A stretch of 64,000 nt of DNA, taken from CAYTBN01 sp964436045 (GTDB lineage Bacteria; Myxococcota_A; UBA796; UBA9615; CAYRNR01). The notes beneath the pieces were generated by a model. That model made no database searches. It worked only from the letters and a program-made list of their open reading frames with translations, and had not been told where the DNA came from. The translations under genes were made by a program, and so were the position numbers. The number at the start of each line of letters is the position of its first letter. Positions within the stretch are counted from its first letter, which is position 1. Where the stretch lies: positions 1-64,000 of the forward strand of contig CAYTBN010000016.1 in the NCBI GenBank assembly GCA_964436045.1, written 5' to 3'. Of the stretch, positions 36,580-44,974 are shown one piece after another.

Positions 36580-37519
36580 ACGACGTGCAGCGGGCCTCCC
36601 ACAGGGACGGCGCATCGGATTCGCCCGCGACCAGGATCGACTCCCCGTCCAGGGCGTAGGTCGCCCCCTCCACGCTCTCCCCCGCGTTCAGCGCCAGCCG
36701 CAGCGGAGTGCCCGCCAGCGCCCCCCGCAGCCCCCCCGACGCCGGCACCTCGTAGATCAGCAGGTCCTCGTCGGTGGCCAGCACCGCGCGGATTCCCCGG
36801 GGAGACGCATCACCCGCGGTGACCCGCGGACTGTCCAGATCGTCGAGGTGCTCCAGATCGAGCAGCGCCACCTCGTCCAGGACCGCGGGCGCGGACTCGG
36901 TGGTCGCCGCCGGGAGTGCGGTCGGGAAGGCGAACACCGCGGTCTGCTCACCCGGCATGGCCTTGGTCACCACCACGACCTCTCCGCTACCGGGATCCAC
37001 CAGCAGCGCCTCGGCGTCGTGGCGCTCCCCGGGGTAGGCGAACCACAGGGCTTCGACCCCGGTCGCGACCCCGTCCACGCTCCCTTCCTCCTCGAGATCG
37101 GGTTCCGGGAACCGCAGGATCACGCCGGTCTCCCGAACCCGCTCGTTGTCACCGGTGTCGGCCACGTACAGGCACGAACAGGCTCCCGCGGCCGCGGGGC
37201 AGGGCCCGACGGCCAGGTCCTCCCAGTCCTCTGCCTCGACCCCGGCCAGCGAGAACGCGCCGCGGGTCAGCCCCTCCCGGTCGATGGCGTACACGGCCGG
37301 CGCGTGACCCCCGTCGTTGATCGCCCACAACACGTCCGGGTAGCGGTGGCTGGCGGCGAGCCCGGAGAGCTCGGCCAGCCGCTCGCCGTCCAGCGAATCC
37401 CCCCGCTGGGCCGAGATCCACGATCCACACTCGCCGTCGTCCGCGGCCGTGGGCTCCACGGGGCATCCCGCCAGCAAGCCCAGCGTGACCATCACAACGG
37501 GGGGGAGAGTGCGTCGCAC
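36524..37519 (-). CDS. Beta-propeller-like lipoprotein
   Basis: A 331-aa lipoprotein starting at GTG 37519 with lipobox LLAGC. Blade-like repeats include LSGLAASHRYPDVLWAINDG, YAIDREG, WEDLAVGPC, LYVADTGDNERVRE and AEALLVDP. These recall the phytase/SdiA-regulated propeller group. A disulfide-rich CACSC-like stretch (PAAAGACSCLY) is present. It is divergent, by 56 bases, from another lipoprotein of similar style, suggesting a related pair. Enzymatic activity cannot be claimed. Confidence 0.75.
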   Translation of the reverse strand: MRRTLPPVVMVTLGLLAGCPVEPTAADDGECGSWISAQRGDSLDGERLAELSGLAASHRYPDVLWAINDGGHAPAVYAIDREGLTRGAFSLAGVEAEDWEDLAVGPCPAAAGACSCLYVADTGDNERVRETGVILRFPEPDLEEEGSVDGVATGVEALWFAYPGERHDAEALLVDPGSGEVVVVTKAMPGEQTAVFAFPTALPAATTESAPAVLDEVALLDLEHLDDLDSPRVTAGDASPRGIRAVLATDEDLLIYEVPASGGLRGALAGTPLRLALNAGESVEGATYALDGESILVAGESDAPSLWEARCTSFTSSGDASPDPLVVCGAE

Positions 37520-37575
37520 GCCGGGATCGTATCCGATCGCGGGCCCCGGGCGGGCGGTTGCGGTAGGGTGATGCG

Positions 37576-38688
37576 ATGGCTCCGCGCGCCCACACCCCGC
37601 TGGTTCCCCTGCTCGCGATCGTCCTCGTCGCGCCGGGGTGCCGCCGACCCCCGGAGCCGGTGGGCACGGATCCGGTGGCCGACGGCCCCATCACCCCCCG
37701 CAAGGTCGCGCCCCACGACGTCGACGAGGCCCAGGGGATCTGCGGCGCGATCATGGCGGCGCCGTACCGGTCGCTTCCCCGCGAAGCCGGGAGCAACCAG
37801 TTCGATCCGTCGGGGATCGCGGCGGTGGGCGACCGGGTCTGGCTGGCCAACGACCGCGAGTGCCGGGAGCAGGTCCCCCCCGGGGGCGGCGGGCTCTACA
37901 TCCTCGAACCGGAGTCCGGCGGGGTCACCGCCGTGCCAGTCCCCGGCTACGATGACAAATCCCGCAAGTTCGAGGCGCTGGCCTGGGACGGCCGGGAGCT
38001 CCACGCCATCGGCAATGTGGGCGACCGCAAGGACAACACCTTCCTGTTCAGCCTGCCCCTGGACCCACAGACCGGCGAGATCGCAGGCAGCGCCCGCTGG
38101 CACGACCTGGCCGGCGGGCTGGGCGCCGCCACCGGCCTGGGCCGCAAACCCTGGGATCACGGCATCAAGATCGAAGGGCTGGCCGCGCTGGCTCCAGGCG
38201 AGCTGCTGATCGGCCTGCGCACGACGGGGGACGGCGCCGCCGTCCGCGGGTACCGGACCGTGCTCAGTCCAGCGAACGAGCCGCCCGAACCGCTCCTGCT
38301 CGAGCCGGTGCCCGCGCTGGAAGGGCTCGATCTGGGAGTCGCCGCCGGGGGACCGGAGCGGCGCTGGCGGATGGCCAGGGAGCTGTCGGGCCTGGCCGAT
38401 CCGGCCGGGGGCGGAGGGGTGGTGCTCGGGATCGCGTCGGCCGAGTTCGAGGAGGGGGACGACTGGGCCTTCCTGTCCAACGCCCTGTTCGCCCACTGGC
38501 CTGCGGACGACCGGGCCGGGCGGCTGTGTACCTTCGACGATGGCCACAAGATCGAGTCCATCGACTGGTGGGTCGACCCCCCGGCCGGCGGGACCGGAAC
38601 CCTGCTGCTGCTTTACGACAACGACAGCGAGGCCGTGGGTGGTTATCGGGTGGTCCCGGACGTTGCGCCCCCCGCCCTCGCGCGGTGA
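37576..38688 (+). CDS. Beta-propeller-like lipoprotein (phytase-esterase/DUF3616-like)
   Basis: A 370-aa exported protein with lipobox APGC. It has blade-type sequence FDPSGIAAVGDRVWLANDRE, YILEPESGG, FEALAWDGRELHAIG, KIEGLAALAPGELLIGLR and LSGLADPAGGGGVVLG. The IEGLA...LLIGLR pattern is like DUF3616 or the 'esterase-like activity of phytase' group. It probably binds or cleaves a phosphorylated or sugar ligand outside the cell; this is family-based inference. Confidence 0.72.
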   Translation: MAPRAHTPLVPLLAIVLVAPGCRRPPEPVGTDPVADGPITPRKVAPHDVDEAQGICGAIMAAPYRSLPREAGSNQFDPSGIAAVGDRVWLANDRECREQVPPGGGGLYILEPESGGVTAVPVPGYDDKSRKFEALAWDGRELHAIGNVGDRKDNTFLFSLPLDPQTGEIAGSARWHDLAGGLGAATGLGRKPWDHGIKIEGLAALAPGELLIGLRTTGDGAAVRGYRTVLSPANEPPEPLLLEPVPALEGLDLGVAAGGPERRWRMARELSGLADPAGGGGVVLGIASAEFEEGDDWAFLSNALFAHWPADDRAGRLCTFDDGHKIESIDWWVDPPAGGTGTLLLLYDNDSEAVGGYRVVPDVAPPALAR

Positions 38689-38781
38689 GCGGGCGTGCGC
38701 TGCAATACGTGCGCGCCCGAAATGTGCGAAAATCCCCGGATTCCGGGCGTGGGCGCGTCGCCCGACGACGAAGGAGCGCCG

Positions 38782-39309
38782 ATGACGACAAGAACAAGGA
38801 GGGAGCGGATAACGGGCCGCTGGCTGTTGATGGCCTGCCCGCTGCTGCTGCTCGCCTGCGATGGGATCGGCGGGACCCCCGATCTCTACATCAACGAATT
38901 CATGGCCGACAACCAGGACTACCTGGTCCTGGACGACGACACCTCCCCCGACTGGATCGAGATCTACAACGCCGGCGACGCCGAGGTCTCGCTGGCTGAC
39001 ATCTACATCTCCGACGTCCTCGCGGCGCCGACGATGTGGGGGCTGGCGCTCGAGGGCTCCATCGACGCTGGCGGTTTCCTGCTGCTGTACGCCGACAACG
39101 AGACCGCCGCCGGCCACCTGCCCTTCAAGCTCGACAAGGGGGGCGAGGAGATGGGGCTGTTCCAGTTCGACGGCAGCGACGAAGCCACGACCATCGACGC
39201 AATCTCCTACCCGAGCCAACCCCAAAACCAGTCCTCGGCCCGCACCCCCGACGGCGACGCTGAATGGGTGATCACCGGCTCGCCGACCCCCGGCGAGAGC
39301 AACGGCTGA
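38782..39309 (+). CDS. Lamin-tail-domain lipoprotein
   Basis: A 175-aa lipoprotein (lipobox LLAC) behind AAGGAG at good spacing. Nearly all of the mature part is one lamin-tail domain: LYINEFMADNQDYLVL, DWIEIYNAGDAEVSLADIYIS, GGFLLLYADN and LPFKLDKGGEEMGLF. Such domains often accompany secreted CotH kinases and nucleases. It begins the coupled operon with the membrane-fusion protein and VTC polymerase. The CotH protein at 59347 carries a similar domain. Confidence 0.85.
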   Translation: MTTRTRRERITGRWLLMACPLLLLACDGIGGTPDLYINEFMADNQDYLVLDDDTSPDWIEIYNAGDAEVSLADIYISDVLAAPTMWGLALEGSIDAGGFLLLYADNETAAGHLPFKLDKGGEEMGLFQFDGSDEATTIDAISYPSQPQNQSSARTPDGDAEWVITGSPTPGESNG

Positions 39310-39334
39310 TCCCCCGCCAGGAGACACCCAGCGC

Positions 39335-40420
39335 ATGCGACGTCATTCGCCCTGGCGCATCGCGGCCGGGTTACTGGCGATCGCCGCCCTCGCCGTCCTG
39401 TCCCTGCTGATCCCGCGCTGGGGCGCGATCCACCAGCGGGCGGTGGTCGAGGCCGGGCGCACTTTCCGGCTGAGTTCGGAGCGTTCCGGTTCCTACGACT
39501 GGACCCTGCGCGAGGGTTCCCCGGCCCGGGGCCAGGGCACGGTCGAGGAGAACACGGTCCAGTTCCGGCGCGCGGAGCTGGTGCAGATGCGGCTCGCCGA
39601 GGACCTGGCCAACGGTGTGGTGATCCGCGAGGGCCAGGTGCTCGCCAGTTTCCACTCGCCGCGGGTGGAGGCATCGGTCGAGGAGCTGCGCGCGCTGCGC
39701 GACTCGCTGGTGGCCGACCAGGCGCTGCTGGCCTCCGGCGCACGGCCCGAGGAGATCCAGGCCGCCCGCGCGAAGCTGGAGCTGGCCGAAGCGACCCGCG
39801 CCGGGGAGCAGCCCCAGCTGGAACGGGTGCGGACGATGGCGGCCGAGGGTCTGGTGACCGAGGCCGAGCTGGACGCAGCCGAGCTGCTGGACGAGATGCG
39901 GGCGCTGGAGATCGAGCTGGCCCGGGCCGAGGTCGCCGTGGCCCGCTCCTCCGCCCGGCCCGAGGCGCTGGCCTCGCTGGACGCCCAGATCGCGGCGGCA
40001 GACGCCCGCATCGCCGATCTGGAGATCCTGCTGGACGAGTACGTGATCCGCTCGCCGATCGACGGCATCCTCGAGGTGGGCGGCGGGCGGCGCGGCGTGC
40101 TGAGGGTCTACGACATCGACGTGGTCTACCTGCGGATCCCGATTCCCCAGGCCCACCGTCACCGCGTCGAGGCCGGGGATCCGGTCACCTTCCGCACCCC
40201 GGCAGACCCGGGCAAGGAATTCGGCGGCACCATCGTGGACATGGGGGAGAACGCCCTCAACCTCAACGGCCAGCAGATCTTCTGGGGCAGCGCCGAGATC
40301 GCCAACCCCGGTCACCGGCTACGCTCGGGCATGACCGGCGAGGTGGAGCTGGAGATCGACGGTGGCCGCGGCAGCCTGGTGGGCTCCCTCTGGCGTGACA
40401 TCATGGGGTACGGCCAGTGA
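39335..40420 (+). CDS. HlyD-like membrane-fusion protein
   Basis: A 361-aa protein with one N-terminal membrane anchor (residues 8-27), a split lipoyl/biotinyl-like domain (GVVIREGQVLASFHSPRVE and DEYVIRSPIDGILEVGG), a long coiled-coil hairpin (about 112-235) and a beta-barrel end (VEAGDPVTFRTPADPG). Normally such proteins join an inner-membrane pump to an outer-membrane channel; neither is nearby. Its stop overlaps the start of the VTC gene (GTGA), so the two are translationally coupled and may act together. Confidence 0.82.
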   Translation: MRRHSPWRIAAGLLAIAALAVLSLLIPRWGAIHQRAVVEAGRTFRLSSERSGSYDWTLREGSPARGQGTVEENTVQFRRAELVQMRLAEDLANGVVIREGQVLASFHSPRVEASVEELRALRDSLVADQALLASGARPEEIQAARAKLELAEATRAGEQPQLERVRTMAAEGLVTEAELDAAELLDEMRALEIELARAEVAVARSSARPEALASLDAQIAAADARIADLEILLDEYVIRSPIDGILEVGGGRRGVLRVYDIDVVYLRIPIPQAHRHRVEAGDPVTFRTPADPGKEFGGTIVDMGENALNLNGQQIFWGSAEIANPGHRLRSGMTGEVELEIDGGRGSLVGSLWRDIMGYGQ

Positions 40421-41229
40421 CCGGCTACCAGGACATCGGGCGCTTCGAGTACAAGTACGTCCTGCCCCTGGCCGACCGGGACCGGGTGATGGAGGTCATC
40501 GACGACTACGTGAAGCCGGATCCCCACGCCACCGCGCGATCCGATGGGCTCATCGGGTACTTCAACCACAGCATCTACCTGGATACCGAGGACCTGTTCG
40601 ACTACCACGAGCGGCTCGACGAGAGCACCATCCGCAACCGGCTGCGAGTGCGCACCTACGGCAGGCCCGGCGACGGAGCGCCCGTGTTCCTGGAGAACAA
40701 GCGCAAGCTCGAGGCGTGGGTGGTCAAGCAGCGGGTGATGGTCGGTGACGCAGACAGCTGGGGAGCGGATCCCTCGGAGCGGCCGTGGATCGAACGCGCC
40801 GCCCGGGTCGTGGGCCGGGGGGCCTTCTCCGCCGAGCACTTCGTGCGGCTGGTGGAGCGGGACGATCGTCGGCCGGTATCGGCGGTCCACTACTTCCGCG
40901 AGGTGTTCATCGACCGGCGGGGGGACACGCGGGCATCGGTCCGGCTCACGATGGATCGGGAGGTCAACGCGACGGTGGCGCCGGACGGGCGAGACCTCTA
41001 CGCCGCGCCGGACGTCGACCTGCTGCCGCGGGACTGGATGGTGATGGAGCTCAAGTACAGGGGCGATCGGCCGGGCTGGATGCGGATCCTGGCCCGGGCG
41101 CTGGGGCTGAGGGCGGTGCCCGTGCCCAAGTTCGGCCTGAGCGTGGCGCGTGGCCTGCGTTCGGGCTACCCCCACGATTCACGACGCCTGCTGCCGCCGC
41201 CGATCCGCGAGCTGGGATGGGGCCTTTGA
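40417..41229 (+). CDS. VTC-domain polyphosphate polymerase
   Basis: A 270-aa single-domain protein of the VTC family, which builds polyphosphate from ATP in a beta-tunnel. The tunnel residues are recognisable: RFEYKYVLP (Arg9, Glu11, Lys13), YLDTEDLFDY, NRLRVRTYG (Arg75, 77, 79) with Arg73 before it, LENKRK (Glu93, Lys95, Lys97) and VMELKYRGDRPGWM near the end. The GTG start overlaps the upstream stop. DUF4956 follows with a 13-base overlap; this VTC-DUF4956 pair is common in bacteria. Confidence 0.9.
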   Translation: MTGYQDIGRFEYKYVLPLADRDRVMEVIDDYVKPDPHATARSDGLIGYFNHSIYLDTEDLFDYHERLDESTIRNRLRVRTYGRPGDGAPVFLENKRKLEAWVVKQRVMVGDADSWGADPSERPWIERAARVVGRGAFSAEHFVRLVERDDRRPVSAVHYFREVFIDRRGDTRASVRLTMDREVNATVAPDGRDLYAAPDVDLLPRDWMVMELKYRGDRPGWMRILARALGLRAVPVPKFGLSVARGLRSGYPHDSRRLLPPPIRELGWGL

Positions 41230-41912
41230 ACAACATCGACCTGGAACTGGCGTTCGGTCAGGCGCTCAACCTGGACGCGATGCAGATCTTCCAGTCGCTG
41301 ATGCTGGCGCTGGCGCTGGGGATCGTCGTCGCACTGGTTTATCGGGTGTCGGTCTCCAACGAAGTCGTCTCGCCCGCGATGTTGTCATCGCTGGTGATCC
41401 TGGCGGTCATCGGGTCGATGGTGATGATGGTCATCGGCAACAACATCGCCCGCGCCTTTTCGCTGGTGGGCGCGTTGGCGATCATCCGCTTCCGGACGCG
41501 GCTGCGCAGCCCCTGGGACATCACCTTCGTGTTCTTCTCGCTGGCGGTGGGGATCGCCTGTGGTGTGTTCGCCTACCGGGTGGCGGTGCTGGGATCGCTG
41601 GTGATCAGCCTGGCGGTGCTGGCCCTGTACGTGTTGCCGCTGGGCGGCACCCGGGGGCCGTTGCACCTCCTGCGCTGCGACATCGCGGCCTACCAGGGTA
41701 CAGAGAAGGAGATCCTGGCCGTGCTTGCCCAGTACCTGCGCAAGCGATCGCTGGTCGAGGCGCGTTCGCTGCGTTTCGGCGAGACCCTGTCGTACCGCTA
41801 CCGGGTGGCGCTGAAGCGGGAGGACCAGCTCGAGGAGCTTCTCCGCGCCCTGTCCGACGTGGAGGGGGTCGAGCGGGTGGTCATCGACGCCGACGACGAG
41901 GCAGCGGGCTAG
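41217..41912 (+). CDS. DUF4956 family membrane protein
   Basis: A 231-aa protein with about four membrane helices between residues 18 and 145 (SLMLALALGIVVALVYRV, LSSLVILAVIGSMVMMVIG, FVFFSLAVGIACGVFAYRV) and the conserved NNIARAFSLVGALAIIRFR loop. The C-terminal 85 residues are a soluble, ferredoxin-like domain. Known members sit beside VTC polymerases and CotH. It likely anchors or exports the polymer. ATG 41217 overlaps the VTC gene; a TTG at 41226 is an alternative. Confidence 0.88.
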   Translation: MGPLNNIDLELAFGQALNLDAMQIFQSLMLALALGIVVALVYRVSVSNEVVSPAMLSSLVILAVIGSMVMMVIGNNIARAFSLVGALAIIRFRTRLRSPWDITFVFFSLAVGIACGVFAYRVAVLGSLVISLAVLALYVLPLGGTRGPLHLLRCDIAAYQGTEKEILAVLAQYLRKRSLVEARSLRFGETLSYRYRVALKREDQLEELLRALSDVEGVERVVIDADDEAAG

Positions 41913-41959
41913 ACCGACTAGCGCGTTACAATCGACGGGCGTCACTGGAGATCCAGCGC

Positions 41960-43864
41960 ATGATCCGCCGGTCGGCCCACACCCTGCTGCTACCCCTCGC
42001 GCTGCTGGCCGGCTGTCCGGCCGGAGGCGATCCTCCCCAGCTGGCCGATCCCTGCGACGGCACACCCAGCCTGACCGCCGACGGCGCGGCCCTGACCTTC
42101 GACCTGCCCGGCTGCTCAGGTGTCTCGCTGAACGGCGAACCCCGGGGTGAGGGCGAGTTGACGCTGTCGTGGAGACTGGATGGGGACGCCGCGACCCCAT
42201 TGATCGGCGGCACGGGCACCTTCGAGGGCCTGGTCCTGCGCGGCGACGCGACCCTGGCGGGCGAGAAGGAGCCACGCTGGTGGCGCCAGGGTTACCAGTC
42301 CTGGTCCTGGGCCGGGGTCGTCGACCTGGAGCCGCTGGAGCTGGACGAGGGCGTACCGACGACCGGCGGCGACGGGGACGGCAACACGGTGCTGTGGGAG
42401 ACCCCGGCCACCTCCTGGTGGGTCGGACTGCTGGGGCGCCCCGACGGCGCCAGCGTGCTGCTGGGCGTGCTCGATGCCGCCCACACCAAGTTCTACGCAG
42501 CCGCTGGGACGGACGAGCTGTTCGCGGTCTGGGGCATGCGCGGGGAGCGGATCCCCGTGACGGACGGGGCCGAGCTGGCGCTGGATCCCCTCTGGATCGA
42601 GGCGGGCCGCGACGCCGCCGGACTGCACCGCTCCTACGCCGAGGCGGTGCTCGCGCACCGATCGCTGGCGCCCCCCCTGGGCACGGCGCCCACGGGCTGG
42701 GCCAGCTGGTACTACTTCTACGCGGACGTGCGCGAGGTCGACGTGAGGGCCAACCTGCAGCGGGCCAGCGAGCTGGCCGGCGACGAGACGCTGGGCCCGA
42801 TGGAGGTCTTCCAGATCGACGACGGCTGGGAGGTGGTCTGGGGCGATTGGACCGCCAACGACCAGTTCCCGTCGGGGATGGCCGATCTGGCGGCCGACAT
42901 CCGCGACGAGGGGTTCACTCCCGGCCTCTGGATGGCGCCGTTGTACGTGGATCGTTCCACCGCCACCTACCAGCTACACGCCGACTGGTGGGTCAGGGAC
43001 AGCGACGGCGTCGAGATCGTATTCACCAACCAGTCCACCGGGGACTACGCGATCATCGACGCCACCCACCCGGACGCTGGCGCCTGGATGGCCCAGCAGA
43101 TCGCCGACAAGGTCGCCGACGGCTGGCTGTATCTGAAGCTGGACTTCCTCTACGCGGGCGCCCAGGAGGGGCAGCGGTACCAGGAGGTCACCGGCGCGGA
43201 GGCCTACCGGATCGCCATGGAGTTGCTGCGGGAGGCGGCGGGACCGGCCTGGTTGCTGGCTTGCGGGGCGCCCATGCTCCCCTCGGTGGGTTACTTCGAC
43301 TCGTTCCGGACAGGCGCGGACATCGCCTTTGGCCCCTTCCCGGACCCCGACCCCGCTTTCCTGCGCTGGCAGGCCCGGGCCACCGCCGCTCGCTCGTGGA
43401 GCAACGGTGTGTGGTGGTGGATCGATCCCGACCAGCTGCTGGTACGGGACCCCTTCGACGAGGACCAGGCCCGCGGTTCGGTGGTGGCGCAGGCCGCGTC
43501 CGGCGGAGCGTGGTTCCTGGGGGACGACCTGCCCTCGCTGTCCGACGAGCGGCTCGCCCTGGCGTTGAACGCCGAGGCGATCGCCCTTCGCGGCCAGCCC
43601 GCCACGCCCGCGCGCCCCCTCGACCACCCCTCGGGGTTCGATCCCGGGCCGCTGGGGGAGCTGGCGATCCCCGACGACCAGGTCCCCACCCGCTGGACGG
43701 TCGGCGACGACCACGTCCTTCTGCTCAATCTCGGCGACGTCAAGCGAGAGCTCGCGTGCCCGGGCGGAGTCGAGCTGCTGACCGGAGCGAGTTGCGAGCC
43801 GGGGGACAACCGAACGCTGCCAGCCGGGGGCGGGGAGATCTGGCGTACCATGGATCCGCGATGA
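41960..43864 (+). CDS. GH36/melibiase-like glycoside hydrolase lipoprotein
   Basis: A 634-aa lipoprotein (lipobox LLAGC). An N-terminal beta-sandwich leads to a TIM barrel of the GH-D clan: GWASWYYFYADV, VFQIDDGWE, FTPGLWMAPLYVD, nucleophile Asp395 in YLKLDFLYAG and probable acid/base Asp454 in FRTGADIAFG. This pattern matches alpha-galactosidase-type enzymes. It acts outside the cytoplasm on alpha-linked sugars, but the exact substrate is unknown. The stop overlaps the next start (ATGA). Confidence 0.87.
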   Translation: MIRRSAHTLLLPLALLAGCPAGGDPPQLADPCDGTPSLTADGAALTFDLPGCSGVSLNGEPRGEGELTLSWRLDGDAATPLIGGTGTFEGLVLRGDATLAGEKEPRWWRQGYQSWSWAGVVDLEPLELDEGVPTTGGDGDGNTVLWETPATSWWVGLLGRPDGASVLLGVLDAAHTKFYAAAGTDELFAVWGMRGERIPVTDGAELALDPLWIEAGRDAAGLHRSYAEAVLAHRSLAPPLGTAPTGWASWYYFYADVREVDVRANLQRASELAGDETLGPMEVFQIDDGWEVVWGDWTANDQFPSGMADLAADIRDEGFTPGLWMAPLYVDRSTATYQLHADWWVRDSDGVEIVFTNQSTGDYAIIDATHPDAGAWMAQQIADKVADGWLYLKLDFLYAGAQEGQRYQEVTGAEAYRIAMELLREAAGPAWLLACGAPMLPSVGYFDSFRTGADIAFGPFPDPDPAFLRWQARATAARSWSNGVWWWIDPDQLLVRDPFDEDQARGSVVAQAASGGAWFLGDDLPSLSDERLALALNAEAIALRGQPATPARPLDHPSGFDPGPLGELAIPDDQVPTRWTVGDDHVLLLNLGDVKRELACPGGVELLTGASCEPGDNRTLPAGGGEIWRTMDPR

Positions 43865-44970
43865 AGAGCCTGCTCCCGATCCTGATGCTCGCGCTGGCCG
43901 CCACCTGGGCCGGCTGCCCACCGGATCAGGGTCTGCACGACGACCGCCGGCCGACGGACGACGACGACTCCCAGGGCGACGACGACACCCAAGGCGACGA
44001 CGACGACGACTCCGACGACGACGACGACGATGTCGACGACGCCGCCGCCGACGACGACGTCGAGGCCGCCTACACCGGCGACGACGACACCGGAGACGAC
44101 GACACCCAAGGCGACGACGACACCGGCGACGACGACGACTCGGGTCCCTACTGCTACTCGGAGGACGTGGATCCCGCGGCGTCGCTGACCGACCTGGAGG
44201 CCGCCTTCACCGGCTTCAACTGGAAGGACACCCTCCTCGAGGTCACGGACCGCCGGTATCCCTCCGGCCACGAGCTGCTGTGGGTGATGCAGAACGATCC
44301 GCAGATGGGCAATTTCGTCCAGACCAACAGCTTCGCCGCGCTGATGGACTCGCTGATGACCGTGGCCCACGAGGAGACCCACGGCTACGACTACGACTAC
44401 GCCATCTGGGGCTCCTCGTTCGCCTACTTCGTCAACGCCGACTGGCAACCCCAGGTGCCCTACCACGAAGGTTTCCCCCGCGGCGAGATCCTGGGGATGC
44501 TCGACGACCAATCCTGCGAGATGTACGCGGACACCTACCTCACTGGCGTCCAGGGCACCTACGACTACATGGAGCTGCTCGACGAGCTGAACTGCTACAT
44601 CACCGGGCTGGCGGCCCTGGCCCTGGTGGGCGAGTACGAACCCTGGGGCATCTCGGCGCGGGACGGCGCGCTGGCGCTGATGTACTTCCTGGAGCTGTAC
44701 CTGGAGAAGGCGCGCTTCGAGTACCCGACCTTCTACAGCGCCGCGGCGGCGGACGACCACATGGTCGATCTGGTGCTGATCCAGTGGCTGCGGCTCCACT
44801 TCTTCCTCGACATCAGCTACGCCTTCCCCAACCTCGGCATCAACGACCACGCCATCGAGAATCACGTCCACGATCTCGAACACCAGACCGAGATCGAGCT
44901 GTTCGTCGGCCGCGAGCTGCAGGCATCTCCCTGCCTGTTGCCCGGCGATCCGTACCAGCCGCCGTTCTGA
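43861..44970 (+). CDS. Unrecognised lipoprotein with Asp-rich stalk and HEETH motif
   Basis: A 369-aa exported protein, lipobox AGC, then about 75 residues of almost pure Asp/Gly/Thr/Ser (31-95). The globular domain holds MTVAHEETHGYDYDY, where His170-Glu171-x-x-His174 fits the zinc-metalloprotease HExxH pattern; a later Glu in DDQSCEMYADTY or EYEP could be the third ligand. No family is recognised. Translation is coupled to the GH36-like gene. Only four bases separate it from recC. A surface-anchored metallopeptidase is possible but not shown. Confidence 0.75.
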   Translation: MKSLLPILMLALAATWAGCPPDQGLHDDRRPTDDDDSQGDDDTQGDDDDDSDDDDDDVDDAAADDDVEAAYTGDDDTGDDDTQGDDDTGDDDDSGPYCYSEDVDPAASLTDLEAAFTGFNWKDTLLEVTDRRYPSGHELLWVMQNDPQMGNFVQTNSFAALMDSLMTVAHEETHGYDYDYAIWGSSFAYFVNADWQPQVPYHEGFPRGEILGMLDDQSCEMYADTYLTGVQGTYDYMELLDELNCYITGLAALALVGEYEPWGISARDGALALMYFLELYLEKARFEYPTFYSAAAADDHMVDLVLIQWLRLHFFLDISYAFPNLGINDHAIENHVHDLEHQTEIELFVGRELQASPCLLPGDPYQPPF

Positions 44971-44974
44971 CCCC

